Counted from the stretch's first letter, positions 50,398 through 60,492 are shown. The stretch is DNA of 64,000 nt from Schumannella sp. 10F1B-5-1 (GCF_006517535.1 NZ_VHQH01000038.1:62001-126000), one strand, 5' to 3'. Program-made: numbers and translations. The notes: generated by a model not told the origin, from the sequence alone.

Positions 50398-51114
50398 GTG
50401 CGAGCGAGCGATGCGGCCTACACGCGACTGCGTGACGACATCGTCGCGTGGCGGCGCCGCCCCGGCGCGGTGCTCAGCGAGATCGACCTCGCCGCCGAGC
50501 TCGGCGTCTCGCGCACGCCCCTGCGCAGCGCTCTCGCCCGGCTCGCGATCGAGGGGCTGGTCGACACGAGCCGTCGCACGGCCGTCGTCTCGGCCGTCTC
50601 GAGCGACGGCGTGCGCGAGCAGTTCGAGGTGCGCGAGGCGCTCGAGGTGCAGGCCGCCCGGCTCGCGGCGCGCCGCGGCGACCCCGCCGTCTTCGCCGAG
50701 CTCGCCGAGCGCTTCGCCGCCGCATCCACGACCCTGAGCGACGCGGGCGTCGACGCCTACTACGCGGTCGTCGCCGACTTCGACGACGCGGTGGGGGATG
50801 CGGTGGGCAATTCCGCGCTGCGCTCCGCCCTCGCCGGCATCCGCACGCACCTGCAGCGCGCGCGCCGCAACGCCGCCGACGACGTCGACCGGCTGCTGCG
50901 CGCGGCCGACGAGCACCGGCTGATCTGCCTCGCGATCGGCGACCGCGACGAGGTGCTGGCGGCCTCGGCCACGACCGTGCACCTGCGCGCCTCGCTCGCG
51001 CACCTGCTGGCGACCCTCGGCCGCGCCGACGCCGCCGACGCTGCCCGCGAATACGCCCCGCAACCCGACTCCGACACGAACCCCCGCCCCACCTCGAAGG
51101 AAGGCCGTCGATGA
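50398..51114 (+). CDS. GntR family regulator (FCD type), regulator of the prp operon
   Basis: 238 residues. Winged [47 protein letters not shown] ligand domain from about residue 80 ([19 protein letters not shown]). First gene of the operon, with prpD overlapping its stop (ATGA); it therefore probably senses a propionate-pathway metabolite (2-methylcitrate or propionyl-CoA), by inference. Leaderless start. Confidence 0.88.
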   Translation: MRASDAAYTRLRDDIVAWRRRPGAVLSEIDLAAELGVSRTPLRSALARLAIEGLVDTSRRTAVVSAVSSDGVREQFEVREALEVQAARLAARRGDPAVFAELAERFAAASTTLSDAGVDAYYAVVADFDDAVGDAVGNSALRSALAGIRTHLQRARRNAADDVDRLLRAADEHRLICLAIGDRDEVLAASATTVHLRASLAHLLATLGRADAADAAREYAPQPDSDTNPRPTSKEGRR

Positions 51115-52631
51115 ACCTGCACCCCCTGCGCGTCTACCGCAGCGAGGAGCCCCTGCCGCGCGAGCAGCAGCTGGCCTGGAAGGTCGCCGAGGTCGCGGCC
51201 GATCCGGTCGCGGTCGAGCCCGAGGTGGTCGACATGATCATCAACCGCGTGATCGACAACGCGGCGGTGGCCACCGCATCCCTCGGCCGGGCGCCGGTCG
51301 TCGCGGCCCGCGGCCAGGCGGAGGCGAACCCGAAGACCCCGGGCGCGACGGTGTTCGGCCGCGAGCAGGAAGCCCGCTTCAGCCCCGAGTGGGCCGCCTT
51401 CGCGAACGGCGTGGCCGTGCGCGAGCTCGACTTCCACGACACCTTCCTGGCGGCCGACTACTCGCATCCGGGCGACAACATCCCGCCGATCCTGGCCGTC
51501 GCCCAGCACACCGGCGCGGACGGCGCGGCGCTCGTGCGCGGCATCGCGACGGGATACGAGATCCAGGTCGATCTGGTGAAGGCGATCTCGCTGCACAAGC
51601 ACAAGATCGACCACGTCGCGCACCTCGGCCCGAGCGCCGCCGCGGGCATCGGCACGCTGCTCGGCCTCGACCCGGCCGTGATCTACCAGGCGGTCGGCCA
51701 GGCGCTGCACACGACGACCGCCACGCGTCAGTCGCGCAAGGGCGAGATCTCGACCTGGAAGGCCTACGCCCCGGCCTTCGCCGGCAAGATGGCGATCGAG
51801 GCCGTCGACCGGGCGATCCGCGGGCAGTCGAGCCCGAGCCCGATCTGGGAGGGCGAAGACGGCGTGATCGCGTGGCTGCTCGACGGTCCGGATGCGCGCT
51901 ACGAGGTTCCGCTGCCCGGTGCCGGCGAGGCCAAGCGCGGCATCCTCGACACCTACACGAAGGAGCACTCGGCCGAATACCAGGCGCAGGCCTGGATCGA
52001 CCTGGCTCGCAAGCTGGGGTCCGAGCATCCCGAGCTGCGCGACCCCGCGAACGTCGAGCGCATCGTGATCGCGACCAGCCATCACACGCACTACGTGATC
52101 GGCTCGGGCGCGAACGACCCGCAGAAGTACGACCCGACCGCGAGCCGCGAGACGCTCGACCACTCGGTGCCGTACATCTTCGCGGTGGCCCTGCAAGACG
52201 GCACATGGCACCACGCCGACTCCTACGCTCCCGAGCGCGCGGCCCGCCCCGACACAGTCGCACTGTGGCACAGGATCACCACGACCGAGGATGCGGAGTG
52301 GACCCGCCGCTACCACTCGATCGACCCGGACGAGAAGGCCTTCGGCGGTCGCGTCGAGATCGAGCTGACCGACGGTCGCCGCATCGTCGACGAGATCGCG
52401 GTGGCGGATGCGCATCCGCTCGGAGCCCGGCCCTTCGCCCGGGCCGACTATGTGCAGAAGTTCCGCGAGCTGGCCGAGCCGGTGCTCGCGGGCACCGAGA
52501 TCGAGCGCTTCCTCGAGCTGGCCCAGCGCCTGCCCGAGCTGAGCGCCGCCGAGCTCGGCGGCCTGACCGTGTCCGTGACCGAGGGCGCGCCGATCGGCGA
52601 CCTGCCCGTCTCCCCGAAGGGACTGCTCTGA
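51111..52631 (+). CDS. prpD: 2-methylcitrate dehydratase PrpD
   Basis: 506 residues. Dehydrates 2-methylcitrate to 2-methyl-cis-aconitate in propionate catabolism. MmgE/PrpD signatures: VREDFHD-like [57 protein letters not shown] and the C-terminal [14 protein letters not shown]. Coupled by ATGA to the GntR gene and by TGATG to prpB. A GAAGGAAGG ribosome site precedes it. Confidence 0.95.
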   Translation: MNLHPLRVYRSEEPLPREQQLAWKVAEVAADPVAVEPEVVDMIINRVIDNAAVATASLGRAPVVAARGQAEANPKTPGATVFGREQEARFSPEWAAFANGVAVRELDFHDTFLAADYSHPGDNIPPILAVAQHTGADGAALVRGIATGYEIQVDLVKAISLHKHKIDHVAHLGPSAAAGIGTLLGLDPAVIYQAVGQALHTTTATRQSRKGEISTWKAYAPAFAGKMAIEAVDRAIRGQSSPSPIWEGEDGVIAWLLDGPDARYEVPLPGAGEAKRGILDTYTKEHSAEYQAQAWIDLARKLGSEHPELRDPANVERIVIATSHHTHYVIGSGANDPQKYDPTASRETLDHSVPYIFAVALQDGTWHHADSYAPERAARPDTVALWHRITTTEDAEWTRRYHSIDPDEKAFGGRVEIELTDGRRIVDEIAVADAHPLGARPFARADYVQKFRELAEPVLAGTEIERFLELAQRLPELSAAELGGLTVSVTEGAPIGDLPVSPKGLL

Positions 52632-53551
52632 TGCTGCAGTCGACCCTGCCCCCGCACGAGAAGCGCGCCGCCTTCCGCAGGGCGCTCGCGAGCGGGCGCC
52701 TGCTACGCCTGCCGGGGGCCTTCAACCCGCTGAGCGCGCAGCTCATCCAGGAGAAGGGCTTCGAGGGCGTCTACGTCTCGGGCGCCGTGCTCAGCGCCGA
52801 TCTCGGCCTGCCCGACATCGGGCTGACGACGCTGACCGAGGTGTCGCAGCGCGCCGGTCAGATCGCGCGCGTGACCGATCTGCCCACCCTGGTGGATGCC
52901 GACACCGGCTTCGGCGAGCCGATGAACGTCGCGCGCACCGTGCAGCTGATGGAGGATGCGGGCGTCGCCGGCATCCACATCGAAGACCAGGTGAATCCGA
53001 AGCGCTGCGGCCACCTCGACGGCAAGGAGGTCGTCGACACCTCGACCGCGCTGAAGCGCATCGCCGCCGCGGTCGCCGGACGGCGCGACGAGAACTTCCT
53101 GATCATGGCGCGCACCGACATCCGCGGTGTCGCCGGGGGAGAGCAGGGGCTGCGCGATGCGGTCGACCGGGCGAAGCAGCTGGTGGATGCGGGGGCCGAC
53201 GCGATCTTCCCCGAGGCGATGGCGACGCTCGAGGAGTTCGCCGCCATCCGCGCCGCCGTCGACGTGCCCGTGCTGGCGAACATGACCGAGTTCGGCAAGA
53301 GCGAGCTGTTCACGACCGAGCAGCTCGCGGGCGTCGGCGTGAACCTCGTGATCTTCCCGGTGTCGCTGCTGCGCCTCGCGATGGGCGCCGCCGAGCGCGG
53401 GCTCGACGCGCTCGCCGCCGAGGGATCGCTGCAGAGCCAGGTGCCCGCGATGCAGACCCGCGCGCGGCTCTACGAGCTCGTGGACTACTCCGGCTACTCG
53501 TCGTTCGACGAGGGCATCTTCACCTTCGATCTCTCGAACAACAGGAGCTGA
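52631..53551 (+). CDS. prpB: 2-methylisocitrate lyase PrpB
   Basis: 306 residues. Cleaves 2-methylisocitrate to pyruvate and succinate. Signature KRCGH (residues 124-128), LVDADTGFGE (metal site), GIHIEDQ, and IMARTDIRGVAGGEQG. Isocitrate-lyase fold; prpD and prpC on each side settle the assignment. TGATG overlap with prpD, 1-bp gap to prpC. Confidence 0.95.
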   Translation: MLQSTLPPHEKRAAFRRALASGRLLRLPGAFNPLSAQLIQEKGFEGVYVSGAVLSADLGLPDIGLTTLTEVSQRAGQIARVTDLPTLVDADTGFGEPMNVARTVQLMEDAGVAGIHIEDQVNPKRCGHLDGKEVVDTSTALKRIAAAVAGRRDENFLIMARTDIRGVAGGEQGLRDAVDRAKQLVDAGADAIFPEAMATLEEFAAIRAAVDVPVLANMTEFGKSELFTTEQLAGVGVNLVIFPVSLLRLAMGAAERGLDALAAEGSLQSQVPAMQTRARLYELVDYSGYSSFDEGIFTFDLSNNRS

Positions 53552-53552
53552 G

Positions 53553-54668
53553 ATGACCGACATCAAGAAGGGGCTCGCGGGCGTCGTCGTCGACACCACC
53601 GCGATCTCGAAGGTCAACCCCGACACCAACTCGCTGCTCTACCGCGGCTATCCCGTGCAGGAGCTCGCCGCGGCGCTCTCGTACGAGGAGGTCGCGTGGC
53701 TGCTCTGGCACGGCGAGCTGCCGAGCGACGCCGAGCTCGCGGCGTTCGTCGACCGTGAGCGCGCCGGGCGCGCCCTGGCCGACAACGTGAAGGCGGCGAT
53801 CGATCTGACGCCGCTGAGCGCGCATCCCATGGATGTCGTGCGCACCGCGGTCAGCGTGATCGGCGCGAACGACGCCGAGGCCCACGACTCCAGTCCGGAG
53901 GCGAACCTGGCCAAGGCCGAGCGGCTGTTCGCGGCGATCCCGGCGGTCGTCGCCTACGACCAGCGCCGCCGTCGCGGCGAGGACATCGTGCCGCCGCGCG
54001 ACGACCTCGACTACTCGCGCAACTTCCTCTGGATGACCTTCGGCGAGGAGCCGAGCGACACGGCCGCCGACGTCTTCCGCATCTCGATGGTGCTCTACGC
54101 CGAGCACTCCTTCAACGCCTCGACGTTCACGGCCCGCGTCGTCACGTCGACGCTCGCCGACCTGCACTCGGCCGTGGTCGCGGCGATCGGCGCGCTCAAG
54201 GGGCCGCTGCACGGCGGAGCGAACGAGGCCGTCATGGACGTCTTCGACGAGATCGGCGACGCCGACGGCGCCGGGGCGTGGCTCGAGAGCGCGCTCGCCG
54301 AGAAGCGCAAGATCATGGGCTTCGGCCACCGCGTCTACAAGAACGGCGACTCGCGGGTGCCGACCATGCAGGCGGCCTTCGAGCGCCTCGTGGCCGAGCA
54401 GGGCGGGTCGGCGGATGCGCTGCTCGCGCTCTACCACCGCCTGGCCGACGCGATGGATGCCGCGAAGAGCATCAAACCGAACCTCGACTACCCGAGCGGC
54501 CCGGCCTACCACCTGCTCGGCTTCGACACGACGACGTTCACGCCGCTGTTCGTGGCGGCGCGCGTCGTCGGCTGGACCGCGCACGTGATGGAGCAGCTCG
54601 AAGCCAACGCCCTCATCCGCCCGCTGTCGGAGTACGTCGGACCCGACGAGCGGCACCTCGAGGACTGA
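53553..54668 (+). CDS. prpC: 2-methylcitrate synthase PrpC
   Basis: 371 residues. Condenses propionyl-CoA and oxaloacetate. Citrate-synthase fold catalytic His: GPLHGGANEAV (His220) and GFGHRVYKNGDSR (His259), with Asp in KPNLDYPSG. Short length and operon context favour 2-methylcitrate synthase over housekeeping citrate synthase. RBS AGGAG in the end of prpB. The last 21 bases including the stop are repeated after the gene. Confidence 0.93.
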   Translation: MTDIKKGLAGVVVDTTAISKVNPDTNSLLYRGYPVQELAAALSYEEVAWLLWHGELPSDAELAAFVDRERAGRALADNVKAAIDLTPLSAHPMDVVRTAVSVIGANDAEAHDSSPEANLAKAERLFAAIPAVVAYDQRRRRGEDIVPPRDDLDYSRNFLWMTFGEEPSDTAADVFRISMVLYAEHSFNASTFTARVVTSTLADLHSAVVAAIGALKGPLHGGANEAVMDVFDEIGDADGAGAWLESALAEKRKIMGFGHRVYKNGDSRVPTMQAAFERLVAEQGGSADALLALYHRLADAMDAAKSIKPNLDYPSGPAYHLLGFDTTTFTPLFVAARVVGWTAHVMEQLEANALIRPLSEYVGPDERHLED

Positions 54669-54692
54669 GCCGAGCGGCACCTCGAGGACTGA
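54648..54692 (+). repeat. 24-bp-period duplication of the prpC 3' end
   Basis: GAGCGGCACCTCGAGGACTG plus A occurs at 54648-54668 and again at 54672-54692, including the stop codon and in the same frame. Confidence 0.85.
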
Positions 54693-54708
54693 ACCGCGCC
54701 GTCACGCA

Positions 54709-54745
54709 CGAAGGGCCGCCGATCGCGATGATCGGCGGCCCTTCG
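54709..54745. terminator. Bidirectional terminator between prpC and HPr
   Basis: 16-bp perfect arms (54709-54724 and 54730-54745, CGAAGGGCCGCCGATC type), loop GCGAT. Serves both convergent units. Confidence 0.75.
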
Positions 54746-54770
54746 TGATCAGAGCGAGTGGATGCGCCCC

Positions 54771-55049
54771 TCAGGCCGCGTCGAGGTCGCTCGCGAGCAG
54801 GTCGACCAGCTCGGCGAGCACCTCGTCCTCGCGTTCGCCCGTGACGGTCAGCTCGACCTCGGCGCCGTGGCCGGCTCCGAGCGTGAGCAGCGCGATGAGG
54901 CTGGCGGCGTTGACGGCCGGCTTCTCGCCCGCGGTCAGCCGCAGCGTCACGGTGTGACCCGACTTGGCCGCGGCCTGCGCGAACAGCGAGGCGGGGCGGG
55001 CGTGGAGTCCCGAGGCGGAGGCGACGGCGACGGTCGCGGCGGCGGTCAC
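54771..55049 (-). CDS. ptsH: HPr phosphocarrier protein
   Basis: 92 residues. Passes phosphate from enzyme I to EIIA components. Active site SGLHARPASLFAQAA (His16) and NAASLIALLTLGA around the serine that is regulatory in Firmicutes (NaaSLI type). GTG 55049 overlaps the transketolase stop (GTGA). Its place beside an ascorbate-type PTS suggests it serves that system, though one HPr usually serves all. Confidence 0.92.
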   Translation of the reverse strand: MTAAATVAVASASGLHARPASLFAQAAAKSGHTVTLRLTAGEKPAVNAASLIALLTLGAGHGAEVELTVTGEREDEVLAELVDLLASDLDAA

Positions 55050-57112
55050 GCGCGGGCTCCGATCGCCTCGCGCACGGTGGCGACGACGTTCTCGACCGTC
55101 ATGCCGCGCGCGGCCAGGGCGTCGGCGGCGGGCGCCGAGAGGCCGAAGCCGTCGATGCTCACGATGCGGCCGTGCGGTCCGGCCACGTCGTGCCAGCCGA
55201 ACGAGGTCGCGGCCTCGACGACGACGCGCACATCCATCCCGGCCGGCAGCACCGACGCGCGGTAGGCGGCGTCCTGCTCGGCGAACCATTCCCGCGACGG
55301 CATGGAGACGACGCGCAGCTGGGTTCCCTCGGCGGCGAGCTGCTCGGCGGCGGCGAGCGCGAGGCTCACCTCCGAGCCGGTCGCGACGATCACGGCGGCG
55401 GGAGCGGCGGCGTCGCGCACGACGTAGGCGCCGCGGCGCACGCCCTCGGCGACGACCTCGGCCGGGGTCGCGGCGACCTCGATCGGCTGGCGGGCCAGCA
55501 CGAGTCCGGCCGGGCCGCGGCGCTGCAGGATCGCGAGCCAGGCGGCGGCGGTCTCGGCGGCATCCGCGGGGCGCACGACGCTGAAGCCGGGCATCGCGCG
55601 CAGGGCGGCGAGGTGCTCGATCGGCTGGTGGGTGGGGCCGTCGGAGCCGAGGGCGACCGAGTCGTGGCTCCACAGGTAGGTGACCGGCAGGCCCATGAGG
55701 CTGGCCAGGCGGATCGACGGGCGCTGGTAGTCGCTGAACACCAGGAAGGTGCCGGCGAAGAAGCGGTTGCCCGACACGAGCGAGATGCCGTTCATCGCGG
55801 CGGCCATGGCGTGCTCGCGCACGCCCCAGTGCACGTTGCGGCCGGCCGGGGTGGCGGGCAGGAAGGATCCGCCGCCGTGGATGGCGGTGCGGTTCGGCTC
55901 GGCCAGGTCGGCCGACCCGCCCCACAGCTCGGGCATGAGCGCGGCGAGCGCCTGGATGACCTTGCCCGAGGCGTCGCGCGTGGCGAGCGCGTCGCCGGGG
56001 GCGAAGGTCGGCAGCGCGGCCTCGAGTCCCTCGGGCAGCAGGCCCGACTGGGCGCGGTGCAGCTGCGCGGCGGCCTCGGGATGCGCGGCCGTCCACCCCT
56101 CGAACGACTCCTGCCAAGCGGAGCTCAGCTCGGCCCCGCGGGTGAGCGCCCGGCGCGACTCGGCGAGCACCTCGTCGGCGACCTCGAACGGTCCGGTGGT
56201 GACGCCGAGCACGTCACGGAGTGCGGCGGCCTCGGTGGCGCCGAGCGGGGCGCCGTGCGAGGCGGCCATGCCGACGGCGTTGGGGGCGGGCCAGGCGATC
56301 TGCGACTTCAGCACCACGAGGCGGGGCTTGCCGGCGCGGGGTGCGGAGAGCGCCGCATCCAGGGCCTCGATGTCGACGTCGCCGTCGGCCGCGAGCTCGA
56401 CGCGCGCGACGTCCCAGCCGTGAGCGGTGAAGCGTCCGGCGACGTCCTCCGAGCTCGACAGCGTGGTCGCGCCCTCGATCTGGATGTCGTTGTCGTCGTA
56501 GATGACGACGAGGTTGTCGAGGCGGTGGTGCCCGGCGATAGCGGCGGCCTCGGCCGAGATCCCCTCCTGGATGTCGCCGTCGGAGGCGAGCACCCAGACG
56601 GTGCGGTCGAAGGGCGAGGCGCCCGCGGCGGCGTCGGCGTCGTAGACGGCGCGCTCGTGCTTCATGGCCATCGCCATGCCGACGGCCGTCGCGAAGCCCT
56701 GGCCGAGCGGACCGGTCGTGGTCTCGACGCCGGGGGTGTGGCCGTACTCCGGGTGGCCGGGCGTGAGCGAGTCGAGCGCGCGGAACGAGCGCAGGTCGTC
56801 GAGCTCGAGGCCGTAGCCGGTGAGGAAGAGCTGGGTGTAGAGCAGGATGCTGGCGTGCCCGCACGAGAGCACGAAGCGGTCGCGGCCGGCCCAGTCGGGC
56901 TGCGCGGGGTCGTGGCGCAGGTGCTTGCGGAACAGCAGCTCGGCGACCGGCGCGAGTGCGATCGCGGTGCCGGGGTGGCCCGAGCCGGCGGCCTCGACGG
57001 CGTCGAGCGCGAGCAGGCGGGCGGTGGTGACGGTGTCGACGGCGGGTGCGGTCGCGGTGCCGGCGGCGTCGCTCGGGGCGACTCCGGGGGCGGCGGGGGC
57101 GGCGGTGCTCAT
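55046..57112 (-). CDS. tkt: Transketolase
   Basis: 688 residues, full length. TPP-dependent two-carbon transfer in the pentose phosphate pathway. DAVEAAGSGHPGTAIALAP at the N-terminus, TPGHPEYGHTPGVETTTGPLGQG, TPP motif ASDGDIQEGISAEAAAIAGH to YDDNDIQIEG, and SHDSVALGSDGPTHQPIEHL (central domain). ATG preceded by AGGAGAG. Divergent from the GntR-PTS operon and coupled to ptsH, so possibly dedicated to the sugar imported by that PTS rather than being the housekeeping copy. Confidence 0.94.
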   Translation of the reverse strand: MSTAAPAAPGVAPSDAAGTATAPAVDTVTTARLLALDAVEAAGSGHPGTAIALAPVAELLFRKHLRHDPAQPDWAGRDRFVLSCGHASILLYTQLFLTGYGLELDDLRSFRALDSLTPGHPEYGHTPGVETTTGPLGQGFATAVGMAMAMKHERAVYDADAAAGASPFDRTVWVLASDGDIQEGISAEAAAIAGHHRLDNLVVIYDDNDIQIEGATTLSSSEDVAGRFTAHGWDVARVELAADGDVDIEALDAALSAPRAGKPRLVVLKSQIAWPAPNAVGMAASHGAPLGATEAAALRDVLGVTTGPFEVADEVLAESRRALTRGAELSSAWQESFEGWTAAHPEAAAQLHRAQSGLLPEGLEAALPTFAPGDALATRDASGKVIQALAALMPELWGGSADLAEPNRTAIHGGGSFLPATPAGRNVHWGVREHAMAAAMNGISLVSGNRFFAGTFLVFSDYQRPSIRLASLMGLPVTYLWSHDSVALGSDGPTHQPIEHLAALRAMPGFSVVRPADAAETAAAWLAILQRRGPAGLVLARQPIEVAATPAEVVAEGVRRGAYVVRDAAAPAAVIVATGSEVSLALAAAEQLAAEGTQLRVVSMPSREWFAEQDAAYRASVLPAGMDVRVVVEAATSFGWHDVAGPHGRIVSIDGFGLSAPAADALAARGMTVENVVATVREAIGARA

Positions 57113-57171
57113 GCGTTCTCTCCTGGTGTCGCGTCCGCGCCGGGTCTCGGCGGCGGTGTTGTCGGCAGGGG

Positions 57172-57216
57172 CGACGATAGTGTAATAATCATGTCGTCAT
57201 AACGAATCAGGATGAT
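57172..57216. promoter_or_regulatory. Divergent promoter/operator region of tkt and the GntR-PTS operon
   Basis: An AT-rich pocket in a GC-rich genome. TCGT-CATA-ACGA (57194-57205) is a perfect dyad, and GACGA/TCGTC (57172-57176, 57194-57198) is a wider one. The tkt -10 may be TACACT (57184-57179, minus). Likely bound by the GntR protein encoded at 57304. Confidence 0.5.
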
Positions 57217-57303
57217 CTGCTCCGGGATGACCGCCAACGTCACCGCGCGGCCTCGGCCCCGCGGCACCCATCGCGAAACGCATCACTCAACGGGGAGGCG
57301 CCG

Positions 57304-58032
57304 ATGCCCACCGCCACCGGCACGAGCAAGTACGTCGCCGTGCGCGAGCACCTGCTCACGCGCATCCGCGACCTCGAGGTCGGCACCCGCCTGCCCGCCG
57401 AGCCGGTGCTCTGCGACGAGTACGGCGTCAGCCGCATCACCCTGCGCCACGCGGTCGACGGCCTCATCGCCGACGGCGTGCTCGTGCGCGAGCAGGGCCG
57501 CGGCACCTTCGTCTCGGCGCCGCGCTACGCCTCGCGCTACCCCGAGCGCTTCGCCGACCAGGTCAGCGGATTCCACACCCAGCAGAGTCGCGAGGGGCAC
57601 CGGGTGCACACCCGCGTCGTCGGCTTCGAGGATGCGCCGGCCGGCTCGTTCAGCAGCGACCGGCTCGACGTGAGCAGCGCCGACCGCGTCGCCCGCCTCA
57701 CCCGTCTGCGCTACGTCAACGACGCCCTGCACCACCTCGCGATCACCGACCTGCCGCTCGACCGCTTCCCCGGCATCCTCGAGGTCGACTTCACCGACGG
57801 CTCGCTTTTCGACTGGCTGCGCGGGCAGGGCGTCAAGCTCGCCCGCAACGAGGTCGTCGTGTCGATCGACACCGCCGACACGGCGCTCGCCGAGCACCTC
57901 GGCGTCGATGTCGGCGAGAAGGTGCTGCGCGTCGACTCCACCGTGTTCGACGCCGACGACCGCGCCGTCAGCTACGGCACCTCGCACTTCACCCCGCAGA
58001 ACAGCGAGATCGCGTTCGGCCTGCACGGCTGA
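57304..58032 (+). CDS. GntR family regulator (HutC/UTRA type)
   Basis: 242 residues. Winged HTH: KYVAVREHLLTRIRDLEVGTRLP, LCDEYGVSRITLRHAVDGLI, REQGRGTFV; UTRA domain from about residue 90 (HRVHTRVVGFEDAP to RAVSYGTSHFTPQNSEIAF). Such proteins bind sugar phosphates and control PTS genes. GGGGAGG upstream. It heads the PTS operon and shares the control region with tkt. Confidence 0.9.
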   Translation: MPTATGTSKYVAVREHLLTRIRDLEVGTRLPAEPVLCDEYGVSRITLRHAVDGLIADGVLVREQGRGTFVSAPRYASRYPERFADQVSGFHTQQSREGHRVHTRVVGFEDAPAGSFSSDRLDVSSADRVARLTRLRYVNDALHHLAITDLPLDRFPGILEVDFTDGSLFDWLRGQGVKLARNEVVVSIDTADTALAEHLGVDVGEKVLRVDSTVFDADDRAVSYGTSHFTPQNSEIAFGLHG

Positions 58033-58108
58033 GCCGAACCCGCCGCCACGCCCCGACCGCATCCCGCCACCCCGACCCGCACCGATCCGACCGAGAGAAC
58101 CGCACCGC

Positions 58109-58561
58109 ATGCTGAGCGACAACCTCACCCCCGAGCGCATCCAGTTCGCCGAGAACGTGGATGGCTGGCGCACCGCCGTCGAGCAGGTCGCCGCCCCGCT
58201 GCTGGCCGACGGCTCGATCGAACCGGGCTACGTCACCGCCATGACCGACTCGATCGCGAACGGCGGCACCTACATCGACCTCGGCTTCGGCATCGCGCTC
58301 GCGCACGCCCGCCCCGAGGCCGGCGTGAACCGCACCGGCCTGTCGTACCTGCGCGTCACCCCCGCGGTGCTGCTCAACGACGAGGCCGCGCATCCCATCG
58401 ACCTCTTCCTGTGCCTCGCCGCGACCGACCCGAGCGGGCACCTGGAGACCATGCAGGAGCTCGCCGGCCTGCTCACCGACGCCGAGCAGCGCGACGCGCT
58501 GCTCGCGGCCACCACGCCCGCCGAGGTCTCGGCGGTCATCCACCAGAACGGACACGAATGA
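58109..58561 (+). CDS. PTS EIIA component (mannitol/fructose/ascorbate class)
   Basis: 150 residues. Phospho-His expected in GFGIALAHARPEAGVN (His66). Conserved TPERIQFAENVDGWRTAVEQV and EAAHPIDLFLCLAATDPSGHL match PTS EIIA type 2. Passes phosphate from HPr to IIB. Next gene overlaps its stop. Confidence 0.9.
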   Translation: MLSDNLTPERIQFAENVDGWRTAVEQVAAPLLADGSIEPGYVTAMTDSIANGGTYIDLGFGIALAHARPEAGVNRTGLSYLRVTPAVLLNDEAAHPIDLFLCLAATDPSGHLETMQELAGLLTDAEQRDALLAATTPAEVSAVIHQNGHE

Positions 58562-58857
58562 TGAAGTTCCTCGCGGTCTGCAGCACGGGGCTGGGTTCCA
58601 GCTTCATGGTGCACATGAACATCGAGAAGGTGCTCAAGGAGCTCGGGATCACCGGGGTCGACGTCGACCACGCCGACCTCGGATCCGTCGCCAAGGGCGA
58701 CGCCGATGCGGTCTTCGTCGGAGCCGACCTCGCCGAGGCCGCCGCCGGGCTCGGGGATGTCGTGGTGCTCGACAGCATCATCGACATCAATGAGCTGAAG
58801 ACCAAGGTCAAGGCCACCGCCGAGCGCAAGGGCCTCATCGCGGGAGGTGCCGAGTGA
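58558..58857 (+). CDS. PTS EIIB component (lactose/ascorbate class)
   Basis: About 99 residues. Phospho-Cys in FLAVCSTGLGSSFMV. Either ATG 58558 (overlapping the IIA stop) or ATG 58561 may start it; the former gives the usual ATGA coupling. Overlaps the IIC start by GTGA. Confidence 0.9.
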   Translation: MMKFLAVCSTGLGSSFMVHMNIEKVLKELGITGVDVDHADLGSVAKGDADAVFVGADLAEAAAGLGDVVVLDSIIDINELKTKVKATAERKGLIAGGAE

Positions 58858-60302
58858 ACCCGGTCGTCGACGGCATCCTCTCCGTCTTCCTCGACATCTT
58901 CCGTCAGCCGGCGATCATCGTCGCGCTGATCTCGCTCATCGGCCTCGCCGTGCAGCGCAAGACCTTCAGCGACGTGCTCAAGGGCACCGTGCGCACCCTC
59001 GTCGGCTTCCTCGTGCTCGCCGCGGGCGCCGGCGTCGTGGTCGGCTCGCTCGGCTTCTTCGGCGACATGTTCCAGCACGCCTTCGACGTGCAGGGCGTCG
59101 TGCCGAACAACGAGGCGATCGTCGGCCAGGTGCTGCTCGAGTACGGCTCGGCCGCCGCGCTGATCTTCTTCTTCGGCATGATCGTCAACATCGCCCTGGC
59201 GGCGCTGACGCGCTTCAAGTTCATCTACCTGTCGGGTCACGTGGCGTTCTACATCGCGGCGATGATCGCCGTGATCCTCGGCGTCGCCGGCTTCGACACC
59301 TGGGCCGTCGTGCTCTGGGGCTCGCTCGCGCAGGGCGTCTACATGACCCTGTCGCCGGCGCTCATCCAGCCCTTCATGCGCAAGGTCACCGGCAACGACG
59401 ACGTGGCCCTCGGCCACACCGGCGGCGTCGGCATCGCGCTGAGCGGCCTGGTCGCCACGGTCACCCGCGGCAAGGGCACCTCGAAGTCGACCGAGGAGAT
59501 CAAGTTCCCGAACGGCCTCGGCTTCCTGCGCGACACGACCGTGATCGTCGCCCTCTCGATGGCCGTGATCTACGTGATCGTCGGACTCTTCGCGGGCGCC
59601 GCCTACATCGAGGGCGAGCTCAGCGACGGGCAGAACTTCATCGTCTTCCTGCTCATGCAGGCGGCGACGTTCTCGGCTGGAGTGTTCATCATCCTCGCCG
59701 GCGTGCGGGTCGTGCTCGCCGAGATCATCCCGGCGTTCAAGGGCATCTCCGACCGCCTGGTCAAGAACGCCAAGCCCGCCCTGGATGTGCCGATCGTCTT
59801 CCCGTTCGCCCCGAACGCGGTGCTCATCGGATTCCTGTCGAGCTTCGTCGGCGGCATCGTCGGCCTGGTCGCGATGGTGTTCATGGGCGGCGCGATCATC
59901 GTGCCGGGCGTCGTGGCGCACTTCATGACCGGTGCCGCCTCGGGCGTCATCGGCAACGCCGCCGGCGGACGTCGCGGTGCGATCCTCGGCGCCTTCGCCA
60001 ACGGCATCGCGATCACCTTCCTGCCGCTGCTGCTCCTGCCGGTGCTGGGCGAGATCGGATTCGCCAACTCGACCTTCTCCGACGCCGACTACGGCATCGT
60101 CGGCCTGTTCCTCGGCTGGCTGTCGGTCGGCGGCGGGCAGATCGCCGTCATCGCGGGCATCCTCGTGTCGATCGTCGCGATGTTCGTCGCGACGGTGGCG
60201 CTGCGCGGTCGCGACCGCCGCCGCGCCGCGGGCGAGGGCGCGTCGGACGCCGAGTCGGCTGGCGCGTCGGCCGACGCTGCTGAGGCTTCGGCGAGCAAGT
60301 GA
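58854..60302 (+). CDS. PTS EIIC component, UlaA/SgaT (ascorbate) family
   Basis: 482 residues, about 11 helices. Channel subunit of the L-ascorbate PTS class: FRQPAIIVALISLIGLAVQRK, PNNEAIVGQVLLEYGSAAAL, HTGGVGIALSGLVAT, FPNGLGFLRDT, FPFAPNAVLIGFLSSF and GFANSTFSDADYGIVGLFLG. Members carry L-ascorbate or unknown carbohydrates. No ulaD/E/F-type genes (keto-gulonate pathway) are nearby, only a transketolase and a HAD phosphatase, so a pentose-related sugar is possible. The Ala/Ser/Glu C-terminal tail is probably disordered. Confidence 0.9.
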   Translation: MNPVVDGILSVFLDIFRQPAIIVALISLIGLAVQRKTFSDVLKGTVRTLVGFLVLAAGAGVVVGSLGFFGDMFQHAFDVQGVVPNNEAIVGQVLLEYGSAAALIFFFGMIVNIALAALTRFKFIYLSGHVAFYIAAMIAVILGVAGFDTWAVVLWGSLAQGVYMTLSPALIQPFMRKVTGNDDVALGHTGGVGIALSGLVATVTRGKGTSKSTEEIKFPNGLGFLRDTTVIVALSMAVIYVIVGLFAGAAYIEGELSDGQNFIVFLLMQAATFSAGVFIILAGVRVVLAEIIPAFKGISDRLVKNAKPALDVPIVFPFAPNAVLIGFLSSFVGGIVGLVAMVFMGGAIIVPGVVAHFMTGAASGVIGNAAGGRRGAILGAFANGIAITFLPLLLLPVLGEIGFANSTFSDADYGIVGLFLGWLSVGGGQIAVIAGILVSIVAMFVATVALRGRDRRRAAGEGASDAESAGASADAAEASASK

Positions 60303-60345
60303 ATCGGCTCTCGGCGCGCTGACACCGGCGGGCTGAGACCATAGG

Positions 60346-60375
60346 GATGCGGGGCGGCTTCGGTCGCCCCGCATC
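60346..60375 (+). terminator. Terminator after the PTS operon
   Basis: GATGCGGGGCG (60346-60356), loop GCTTCGGT, exact complement 60365-60375. Confidence 0.65.
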
Positions 60376-60492
60376 GTCATGAACGGCGCCGCCCTGCGCC
60401 TCGGGCATCGAGCGCGGGCGGCGCGAGCGCGCTGCCGACCGCGGCGCCGAGCGCCCCGCCACCGCGAGCGGGGCGAGCTGAGGAGAGAACCC

